Assembly: GCA_013695775.1 (NCBI GenBank)
Contig: JACCZV010000284.1
Coordinates: 1 to 6,807, forward strand
DNA: 6,807 bases
Origin: Chitinophagales bacterium
GTDB taxonomy: Bacteria > Bacteroidota > Bacteroidia > Chitinophagales > UBA10324
Reading direction: 5' to 3'
Shown here: positions 1 to 5,725 of the stretch, in pieces
How positions within the stretch are numbered: the first letter of the stretch is position 1
Layout: the number at the start of each line of letters is the position of its first letter
Translations under genes and position numbers: made by a program
The notes under the pieces: model-generated
Told to the model about the DNA's origin: nothing
What the model saw: the letters and a program-made list of their open reading frames with translations, nothing else
Databases searched by the model: none

Positions 1-1
1 T

Positions 2-256
2 GAGACAGCTCAGTTCAATGGGTACACGTTTAATTTCATGGCAAACGGTGTATTAAAAGTTACAACGGGAAATGGTCAGGTATTCACAGGATCATGGAAC
101 CTGAACGCCGCCGAGACAATGATGACCATAAACATTGCCGGAAATGCAGCATTAGATGATCTTGATGATGACGATTGGCAGGTAGTAAGAATTACCAATA
201 CTGCAATTAAAATTCAAGCTCCTGGTCCTGACGTTGTTACGTTCGTTAAGATTTAA
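2..256 (+). CDS. C-terminal part of a small beta-rich Bacteroidota protein of unknown function (5' end outside window)
   Basis: The frame is open from base 2 and ends at TAA 254-256, giving 84 residues of a protein that begins upstream of the window. The Met encoded at 38 is probably internal, because the residues before it (ETAQFNGYTFNF) continue the same beta-strand pattern. The visible part alternates hydrophobic and polar residues with turn motifs: YTFNF, then a TGNGQ turn, FTGSWNL, MTINI, an Asp-rich LDDLDDDDWQVV stretch, and a final VTFVKI strand. This order (YxFxF, GxW, DDWxV, LTFxK at the very end) recalls small lipocalin-like or lipoprotein-like proteins common in Bacteroidota. That comparison is from memory, not a search. 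No catalytic residue is visible and the signal or lipobox would lie outside the window. It is followed 40 bases later by a strong terminator, so it is the last gene of its transcript. Confidence 0.7.
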   Translation, partial: ETAQFNGYTFNFMANGVLKVTTGNGQVFTGSWNLNAAETMMTINIAGNAALDDLDDDDWQVVRITNTAIKIQAPGPDVVTFVKI

Positions 257-295
257 TGTTGATGAGTAAGTAGCAAGGATTTAATTTTTAGGGGG

Positions 296-334
296 AAAAA
301 GGGGTCGGACTTAACAATCTGACTCCTTTTTTTT
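296..334 (+). terminator. Rho-independent terminator of the upstream gene
   Basis: A 9-bp stem is formed by GGGGTCGGA (301-309) and TCTGACTCC (318-326), with two G-U pairs and an 8-base loop. It is followed by eight T (327-334) and preceded by five A (296-300) that can extend the stem. It lies 40 bases after the stop of the partial gene and separates it from dapD, so dapD should have its own promoter in 335-412. The flanking A tract would also give some U-tract character on the other strand. Confidence 0.9.
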
Positions 335-412
335 ACATATGCTAGTCAAGGATGATGTGTGATGCATCCCGTAGTATATTGATATGCGAAATAGTATCTT
401 GACACAAACTTT

Positions 413-1231
413 ATGATGGACTCACTCAGTATAATCATTGAGGAAACGTGGAACAATCGATCGCTGTTACAGGAAAATAATGCGAAGAACGCCGTAGAGC
501 AGGCAATTGATCTTCTTGATAAAGGACAAATTCGGGTTGCCGAAAAAATAGAAGGACAATGGGTCACACATGAGTGGATTAAAAAAGCAGTGCTCCTCTA
601 TTTTTCGATAAGGCCAATGGAAGAGATGCAAGCAGGACCGATGAATTTTTACGATAAAATCCCCTTAAAAAAAGGTTATAAGGATCTTGGTATACGTGTT
701 GTCCCGCATGGCATTGCGAGGTACGGATCGTTTTTGGGAAAACGTGTGATCCTTATGCCCTCTTACGTAAATATTGGTGCATATGTAGATGAGGGCACAC
801 TTGTAGATACCTGGGCAACGGTGGGTTCATGTGCTCAGATCGGAAAAAATGTGCATCTCAGCGGGGGTGTTGGCATTGGCGGAGTACTTGAGCCGGTGCA
901 GGCGAATCCTGTGATTATCGAGGATAACTGTTTCATTGGCTCACGCTGCATTGTGGTGGAGGGCGTTATCGTGGAACAAGAGGCAGTGCTTGGTGCAAAC
1001 GTGGTGCTGACAGCTTCAACAAAAATCATTGATGTAACCGGAAAAGAACCTGTCGAATGCAGATCGAGGGTGCCAGCAAGATCGGTTGTCATTCCCGGCA
1101 GCTATCCAAAAGAATTTCCAGCTGGCACATATCAGATCCCATGCGCCATCATCATCGGCCGGCGAAAAGAAAGCACAGATAAAAAAACTTCCCTCAACCA
1201 ATCACTAAGGGAATTTAATGTAGCTGTGTAA
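413..1231 (+). CDS. dapD: 2,3,4,5-tetrahydropyridine-2,6-dicarboxylate N-succinyltransferase (DapD)
   Basis: This cytoplasmic enzyme transfers succinyl from succinyl-CoA to tetrahydrodipicolinate in the succinylase branch of lysine and meso-diaminopimelate synthesis. The protein has 272 residues, against about 274 in E. coli. An alpha-helical N-terminal domain (about 1-95, with RVAEKIEGQWVTHEWIKKAV at 41-60) precedes a left-handed parallel beta-helix of hexapeptide repeats (about 100-205). The beta-helix holds the family block YVNIGAYVDEGT (118-129), VDTWATVGSCAQIGKNVHLS (131-150) and GGVGIGGVLEP (151-161). Substrate-binding Arg95 and Asp132 correspond to E. coli Arg104 and Asp141. The position of E. 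coli Glu189 is Ile180. The C-terminus (ASTKIIDVTG at 201-210, then SLREFNVAV) is of the kind I know from Bacteroidota. An in-frame stop at 392-394 leaves only ATG 413 or the adjacent ATG 416 as start; neither has a Shine-Dalgarno sequence. It is preceded by a terminator and followed by a gene-free region, so it is probably monocistronic. Confidence 0.97.
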   Translation: MMDSLSIIIEETWNNRSLLQENNAKNAVEQAIDLLDKGQIRVAEKIEGQWVTHEWIKKAVLLYFSIRPMEEMQAGPMNFYDKIPLKKGYKDLGIRVVPHGIARYGSFLGKRVILMPSYVNIGAYVDEGTLVDTWATVGSCAQIGKNVHLSGGVGIGGVLEPVQANPVIIEDNCFIGSRCIVVEGVIVEQEAVLGANVVLTASTKIIDVTGKEPVECRSRVPARSVVIPGSYPKEFPAGTYQIPCAIIIGRRKESTDKKTSLNQSLREFNVAV

Positions 1232-1555
1232 TACAGAGTAGAAAAATTCCTGATTAGGAAACTACTGTTCGCTTCCCTCCTACACCTTAAAATAATGTTT
1301 GAAGGAAAAAGTTTTACGTTCTAATGAATTCAGACTATCATAATGCTTGTGATAATAGCTCTTGTCTGTTGCACCGAACTTTTGTTAAAGATACCGGGCA
1401 TGTCTACATCGCAGAAGTGATGAAATGATTTTTTATTACAAAATGCTGAAATAAGTATCTATTGGGATGTCGGGCATACTTGAAAGTCAGATTATCCTGG
1501 AGCATCGCACCTCCGATTTTCATTCTTCTACTTTAGAATTACCTTTGCCCACTTT
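1232..1555. other. Gene-free intergenic region between dapD and tRNA-Leu
   Basis: I see no convincing coding frame on either strand in these 324 bases. Only a weak 5-bp hairpin (TTCCT 1247-1251 / AGGAA 1256-1260) follows dapD. It lacks a T tract on the + strand, but on the - strand it is followed by five T, so it could act weakly for transcription from the right. Another weak stem, GGAG/CTCC around 1499-1514, is followed by GATTTT. A segment at 1411-1426 resembles the first 16 bases of the downstream tRNA (14 of 16 identical). The region ends in the tRNA promoter. Confidence 0.6.
1517..1547 (+). promoter_or_regulatory. Bacteroidota-type promoter of tRNA-Leu
   Basis: TACCTTTG at 1540-1547 matches exactly the -7 consensus TAnnTTTG used by the primary sigma factor of Bacteroidota. 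A TTTT at 1517-1520, one base away from the -33 TTTG element, lies 19 bases upstream, which is a normal spacing. The tRNA begins 8 bases after the -7 box, so the leader removed by RNase P would be only a few bases. I found no comparable exact match ahead of the protein genes. Confidence 0.65.
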
Positions 1556-1639
1556 GCCGAAGTGATGGAATTGGTAGACATACTGTGTTCAGGGCGCAGC
1601 GCCTGCAAGGGCATGAGAGTTCGAGTCTCTCCTTCGGTA
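1556..1639 (+). tRNA. tRNA-Leu (anticodon CAG, reads CUG)
   Basis: The 84-base gene folds as a class II tRNA. The acceptor GCCGAAG (1556-1562) pairs with CTTCGGT (1632-1638). The D arm has stem ATG/CAT (1565-1567, 1579-1581) and loop GAATTGGTAGA. The anticodon stem is CTGTG/CGCAG (1583-1587, 1595-1599) with loop TTCAGGG, so the anticodon CAG is at 1590-1592 and G37 follows it. The long variable arm, GCCT/GGGC with a GCAA loop (1601-1612), marks Leu/Ser/Tyr types. The T arm is GAGAG, loop TTCGAGT, CTCTC (1615-1631). The discriminator is A1639, as expected for leucine. Two oddities stand out: the first acceptor pair is G-U instead of G-C, and the bases after the discriminator are CGA, so CCA must be added by the nucleotidyltransferase. 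No strong terminator follows. An imperfect inverted repeat (AAGCT 1684-1688 / AGCTT 1706-1710, with inner TCG/CGA) is the only candidate. Confidence 0.95.
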
Positions 1640-1729
1640 CGATTCAATACTGACAGCAGTCATGTATGATCTTGAGTTCCCATAAGCTGCATCGTGTTTT
1701 CGAGTAGCTTTAACCTTTAAATCAATTGT

Positions 1730-2956
1730 ATGATATTTATCAAATATTTAAGTTTCGTACTTATTGTTAATATTTGGTACGTGTCTGCCTCATCCGCGCA
1801 GCTTCCGCCCGGTGCTTTTCTTGAGGAGGTATATTCAGGATATAATGTCACGAGTGACATTGTTTATGGCCACAATACCAATTTTTTTAGCGGCGATCAG
1901 GAAGACCTATTGCTTGATCTATATGAACCAAACGAAGCTGTAAACTATCGCCGGCCATTGCTTATCTATATACATGGAGGAGGATTTACCGGCGGCGATA
2001 AAACAACGGATAAAGCTGTAGACTTCGGTGAGTATTTCGCTAAGCGCGGGTTCGTTGTAGCCTCTATAAATTACAGGCTGGGAATTGACATACTGGGGAC
2101 TACGGCCGACATCTATCAATCTGCATACATGGGCACACAAGATTCAAAATCAGCAGTCCGCTTTTTTAAGGATACTGCTGATCAATATTGTCTTGACACT
2201 GCAGCATTTTTTGTAGCAGGCACCTCGGCCGGCGGAGTTCTTTCCTTAACGTGTGCTTATTGGGATCAGTCAGAAGTGGACACAACAATAATAGATGTTG
2301 ATTCATTAGGGTCGCTTGAAGGTTCCAGTGGAAACATTGGATTCTCTTCACATATTAATAGCATTGTAAGCTGCTGGGGCGGCATGACTGATACCAGCTG
2401 GCTGCAAAATGAAGTTGAACCTAACATGTTATTTCATGGTACGGAAGATTCTCTTATTCCATATGTGGAAGGCTATAATATGGATAGCCTGTACCTATAT
2501 GGTAGTTTCACCATTCACAGCGCTTCTCTTTTATATGAGGTGGAGTCGTATCTGAAACCCTTTGTTGGTTTTGGCCATGGCCTGAATACCAATTCTCCAC
2601 AGTTCGACACTGTGCTGATGATGAGTGACACCTTCATCTATTCCCATCTTCCTGCCAACATTGGCAATGCCTGTGCTGTGTTTACAGCGGAACCTGTGAA
2701 GGCTACGGTGACCCTCGCTTCTAACATAACAGATGAACATATCAATTTAAAGAATCTGTCTTCAGTAGAAAGCTATGATGGAAGAGCAGCCCTCTATGAT
2801 GCTGCAGGAAAACTTATTTTTTTCAAAGCAATAAATATTAAACCGAAGGAAGTATTAACAGTAAGTATACCATTAGTTTCTACCGGGTTATATTTCCTGA
2901 GGCTTGCCAATAGTTTTGAGAAGACAACGCACCGTATTTTTGTCATCCTGGAATAG
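1730..2956 (+). CDS. Secreted alpha/beta-hydrolase (carboxylesterase-like) with type IX secretion C-terminal domain
   Basis: This 408-residue protein is predicted to be an exported serine esterase or lipase. Residues 1-23 form a signal peptide (Lys5, hydrophobic core, cleavage likely near SSA-Q at 23/24). The hydrolase domain spans about 55-305. It has the oxyanion-hole motif HGGGF (82-86), VVASINYRLG (109-118) and the nucleophile elbow GTSAGG (164-169, Ser166). The likely acid is Asp240 in HGTED and the likely base His283 in GFGHG. This is the arrangement of the hormone-sensitive-lipase/BD-FAE esterase group; the actual ester substrate cannot be told. Residues about 325-408 look like a type A Por sorting domain: ALYDAAGKLIF, then VSIPLVSTGLYFLRL, and a final KTTHRIFVIL strand. 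This predicts export through the type IX system and cleavage or anchoring at the cell surface. The start is fixed by an in-frame stop at 1718-1720. No Shine-Dalgarno is present. It stands 90 bases after the tRNA and 83 before the next gene, and has no clear functional link to either. Confidence 0.88.
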   Translation: MIFIKYLSFVLIVNIWYVSASSAQLPPGAFLEEVYSGYNVTSDIVYGHNTNFFSGDQEDLLLDLYEPNEAVNYRRPLLIYIHGGGFTGGDKTTDKAVDFGEYFAKRGFVVASINYRLGIDILGTTADIYQSAYMGTQDSKSAVRFFKDTADQYCLDTAAFFVAGTSAGGVLSLTCAYWDQSEVDTTIIDVDSLGSLEGSSGNIGFSSHINSIVSCWGGMTDTSWLQNEVEPNMLFHGTEDSLIPYVEGYNMDSLYLYGSFTIHSASLLYEVESYLKPFVGFGHGLNTNSPQFDTVLMMSDTFIYSHLPANIGNACAVFTAEPVKATVTLASNITDEHINLKNLSSVESYDGRAALYDAAGKLIFFKAINIKPKEVLTVSIPLVSTGLYFLRLANSFEKTTHRIFVILE

Positions 2957-3039
2957 ATATATCCAAATAATAATAACTTCAATTCGTAGAACTGCTGCAC
3001 CAAATCATTCCTCCTCTGTTTATGCTATCATACAATTAG

Positions 3040-4167
3040 ATGAATATTGGTTTTGATGCAAAAAGAGCCTTTCATAATCACGCCGGACTTGGAAATTACA
3101 GCAGGCTTATAATCCAAAGTTTCATTTCATTATATCCAGAGCATTACTATCATTTATTTACTCCATCTGCTACGTCAAGATTTCAGACAAAGGGAAAAAA
3201 CGTTCTTATTCATTCACCCTCTTCTTTTAAAAACAAAATATTATCATCCCAGTGGCGAAGGAGAAATATTATTCATGATCTTGAAAAGAATCAGATTGAT
3301 ATCTACCATGGCCTCAGCAATGAAATCCCTGCACGAGCTTACAGCCATAAGATTCAAAGTGTAGTAACCATTCACGATTTGATTTTCGAAAAATATCCGA
3401 ACTATTATTTTTGGTGGGACCGTAAGATATATCATCATAAAAGTTTTCAGGCAGCCAAAGAAGCCAATCGAATTATTGCAATCAGTCGCCAAACAAAAAA
3501 AGACCTGATAGATTATTACGGGATAAACCCAGAAAAAATCTCAGTCATTTATCCAATCATCAGTTCAATCTTTTTTAGTAAATCGGACGAAAAACAATTG
3601 ATAAAAGCCAGGAACGAGTTAAATCTCCCAGCACGTTACCTGCTGTATGTAGGAACTATCGAAGAGCGAAAAAACCTGCTTACCCTGGTTAAAGCAATGC
3701 ATATTCTTAAAGAATCAGTGGGTTTGATGCTGGTGGTAGTTGGTAAACCGCTGACTTATAAAAAGGAGGTAGTACATTATATTGAAAAAAACAATCTTAG
3801 ACACCGGGTTATCTTTCTTGAGAAAGTTAGTAATGAAATTCTACGGAATATATATAAGCTTGCATCTGCCTTCATCTACCCGTCATTTTACGAGGGATTT
3901 GGGATGCCGGTTACTGAAGCATTGGCTTGCGGAGTTCCGGTAATAGCTTCCGACATTCCTGTGCTTCACGAAGCCGGCGGTGAATCACCATATTATGTCG
4001 ATTGCTCTGATGAAGATCAGTTGGCCTCTGTTATTGTGAAGGTGTTGGAGGACGAAAAGCTTCGCACCGAGATGATTGAGAAAGGATATCGCCATGCGTC
4101 ATTATTCAGATATGATTTAATAGCTCAGCAGTTGATGGCCCTCTATAAGCAGCTTCTGTCCATGTAA
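3040..4167 (+). CDS. Glycosyltransferase, GT4/GT-B family (group 1)
   Basis: This is a 375-residue, probably cytoplasmic or membrane-associated retaining glycosyltransferase with two Rossmann-like halves. The N-terminal acceptor half (about 1-180) shows MNIGFDAKRA, GLGNYSR (16-22), DIYHGLSNEIP (87-97) and VVTIHDLIFEKYP (108-120). The C-terminal donor half begins with YLLYVGTIEERKNL (200-213), whose Arg210/Lys211 are the usual phosphate-binding pair. It carries YPSFYEGFGMPVTEAL (280-295), containing the E-x7-E motif (Glu285, Glu293), then GVPVIASDIPVLHEAGG (298-314). No signal peptide or membrane helix is seen. The family usually transfers mannose, glucose or similar sugars from nucleotide donors in polysaccharide or glycolipid assembly; donor and acceptor here are unknown. 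The start is firm because TAG at 3037-3039 immediately precedes the ATG in frame. No other surface-polysaccharide gene is nearby, so it seems an orphan. The gene is somewhat more AT-rich in feel than dapD. Confidence 0.9.
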   Translation: MNIGFDAKRAFHNHAGLGNYSRLIIQSFISLYPEHYYHLFTPSATSRFQTKGKNVLIHSPSSFKNKILSSQWRRRNIIHDLEKNQIDIYHGLSNEIPARAYSHKIQSVVTIHDLIFEKYPNYYFWWDRKIYHHKSFQAAKEANRIIAISRQTKKDLIDYYGINPEKISVIYPIISSIFFSKSDEKQLIKARNELNLPARYLLYVGTIEERKNLLTLVKAMHILKESVGLMLVVVGKPLTYKKEVVHYIEKNNLRHRVIFLEKVSNEILRNIYKLASAFIYPSFYEGFGMPVTEALACGVPVIASDIPVLHEAGGESPYYVDCSDEDQLASVIVKVLEDEKLRTEMIEKGYRHASLFRYDLIAQQLMALYKQLLSM

Positions 4168-4333
4168 CCACTGCACAATTTCTGCTACATAGATTTAGAA
4201 TCACTGGTAGATTAAAAAGTAGCAACTCATTGATAGAAATCAAGAGATTCCTGATAATTACCCTCATTCTATTATTCAAGAATCAATCACTTAAATTATT
4301 CGTAATATTCAAGCTGATATCCCCTCCCCTCTC
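4168..4333. other. Intergenic leader before the FAD oxidoreductase
   Basis: These 166 bases hold no coding frame and no strong terminator after the glycosyltransferase. A TAGATTTA near 4191-4198 is one base from the TAnnTTTG box but has no convincing -33 partner. A short imperfect direct repeat is present (ATTATTCAAG near 4271-4280, AATATTCAAG near 4304-4313). The last bases before the ATG are pyrimidine-rich (CCCCTCCCCTCTC), the opposite of a Shine-Dalgarno sequence. Any promoter of the electron-transfer pair downstream should be here, but I cannot place it. Confidence 0.4.
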
Positions 4334-5665
4334 ATGCATATTGTGATCATTGGAAATGGCATCTCCGGCATTACTGCAGCGCGCCACATCCGTAAAATGA
4401 GCGATCACAGGATCACGGTTATTTCATCTGAAAGCGAATATTTTTTTTCGCGTACAGCATTGATGTATGTGTACATGGGTCATATGAAGTTCGAGCATAC
4501 GAAGCCATACGAGGATTGGTTCTGGAAGAAAAATCGTATTGAATTGGTCAAGGATTTAGTGGATTCCATCGATATAGATTCATCAACGCTTTTATTGAAT
4601 TCCGGTGCCCGGATGAGCTTTGAGAAACTAATTATTGGTACAGGTTCCATCTCTAACAAGCCTGATTACCCTGGAAAAAACGTCACAGGTGTGCAGGGGC
4701 TTTATTCGAAGCAGGATCTTGAAAATATGGAGCTTCAAACAAAAAATATCGAGCGAGCAGTAATAGTAGGTGGAGGATTGATTGGAATTGAGATGGCAGA
4801 GATGCTTCATTCAAGAAATATTCCTGTGACATTTTTGGTGAGAGAAGAAAATTTTTGGGACCCTGTATTGCCAGAGCAGGAGGCAAGGCTCATTGGAAAT
4901 CACATCATTGAACACGGGATAGATCTAAGATTAAAAACCAGCCTCCAACAAATAATTCCTGACAAAAACGGAAGAGTAAAAGCTGTGATCACAGATAAAG
5001 GAGAATCCATTGATTGTGGTTTTGTTGGATTGACCGTTGGTGTTTCGCCAAACATTGAATTCTTACTAAACAGTGGGATTGAATATAAGCGCGGCGTGAT
5101 TGTGAATGAATTTTTAGAGACGAATATTCCAGCCATTTATGCCATTGGGGATTGTGCCGAATTTATAAATCCTTTACCCGGCAGAAAACCCGTGGAGCAG
5201 GTATGGTACACAGGAAGAATTATGGGAGAAACAGTAGCAAAAACGATTTGCGGCAAACGCTCACCTTACTCACCCGGCATTTGGTTCAACTCTGCAAAAT
5301 TTTTCGATATCGAATACCTAACTTATGGCGGGGTATCTCCCCGACTGAAGGAAGATGAAGAGACCTTTTATTGGGAATTGCCCAACCGAAGAATTTTGCT
5401 TCGGTTGAACTACAAAAATCTCTCACATACACTAATCGGAGTAAATAGTTTTGGTATTCGACTGCGACATGAATGTTTTGCACGATGGTTAGAGGAGAAA
5501 AAAACCGTTGAATTTGTACTTGAGCACTTGCATGAGGCCAATTTTGATCCGGAATTTTTCCGGCAGTATGAAGAGCAGATTCTTAGAAAGTTCAATGATG
5601 AAAAAGGAACCCAGCTAAGATGTTTAGGCAGGCGAGGTTTGCTGCACCGCGTTTTTGCATCTTAA
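4334..5665 (+). CDS. FAD-dependent NAD(P)H oxidoreductase (pyridine nucleotide-disulfide oxidoreductase fold, no redox disulfide)
   Basis: This 443-residue soluble flavoprotein probably moves electrons from NAD(P)H to a protein partner. An N-terminal FAD-binding Rossmann motif IVIIGNGISGITAARHIR (3-20) is followed by FFSRTALMYVYMG (37-49), the position where disulfide reductases carry their cysteine pair. No CxxxxC or CxxC is present. LIIGTGS (99-105) precedes the NAD(P)H-binding motif IVGGGLIGIEMAEML (144-158). The second FAD motif is IPAIYAIGDCAE (265-276, with Gly272-Asp273). This architecture matches rubredoxin reductase, ferredoxin reductase and the N-terminal part of nitrite reductase NirB. 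The last 130 residues (from about 310, SPGIWFNSAKFFDIEY onward) form a C-terminal domain with no Cys cluster motif and a charged helical tail. An upstream in-frame stop at 4292-4294 leaves ATG 4334 as the first start. The membrane Fe-S gene follows after 60 bases, suggesting co-transcription and that it is the electron partner (inference). Confidence 0.88.
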   Translation: MHIVIIGNGISGITAARHIRKMSDHRITVISSESEYFFSRTALMYVYMGHMKFEHTKPYEDWFWKKNRIELVKDLVDSIDIDSSTLLLNSGARMSFEKLIIGTGSISNKPDYPGKNVTGVQGLYSKQDLENMELQTKNIERAVIVGGGLIGIEMAEMLHSRNIPVTFLVREENFWDPVLPEQEARLIGNHIIEHGIDLRLKTSLQQIIPDKNGRVKAVITDKGESIDCGFVGLTVGVSPNIEFLLNSGIEYKRGVIVNEFLETNIPAIYAIGDCAEFINPLPGRKPVEQVWYTGRIMGETVAKTICGKRSPYSPGIWFNSAKFFDIEYLTYGGVSPRLKEDEETFYWELPNRRILLRLNYKNLSHTLIGVNSFGIRLRHECFARWLEEKKTVEFVLEHLHEANFDPEFFRQYEEQILRKFNDEKGTQLRCLGRRGLLHRVFAS

Positions 5666-5725
5666 GCCCACATGTATGATGATATAATGGTAATTTTATA
5701 ATTGGAATTACAGCAATTTCACCTG

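Noticed and set aside
395..402. TATCTTGA before dapD as a -7 promoter box
   Set aside because: It deviates from TAnnTTTG, and the nearest upstream TTG is only 13 bases away, too close for a -33 element. It would also place the transcript start almost at the start codon.
835..1092. 85-codon open frame on the - strand inside dapD
   Set aside because: It lies wholly inside the highly conserved beta-helix coding region of dapD. Its translation is low-complexity Ser/Thr/Pro with no recognisable domain, so it is a shadow frame.
1247..1260. Hairpin TTCCT-GATT-AGGAA as a dapD terminator
   Set aside because: The stem is only 5 bp, AT-rich and has no following T tract on the + strand. It is noted within the intergenic entry but is not strong enough for a terminator call.
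1684..1710. Inverted repeat AAGCT/AGCTT downstream of the tRNA as a terminator
   Set aside because: The stem is interrupted, with 5 outer and 3 inner pairs and unequal bulges, and lacks a clean T run after it. It is mentioned in the tRNA entry only as a weak candidate.
4271..4313. Repeated ATTATTCAAG / AATATTCAAG as an operator or CRISPR-like repeat
   Set aside because: There are only two imperfect, AT-rich copies, with no regular spacing or symmetry, so chance is likely in such sequence.
4683..4886. Overlapping - strand frames inside the FAD oxidoreductase gene
   Set aside because: They run antisense to the NAD(P)H-binding motif of a well-supported gene and show no coding character of their own.
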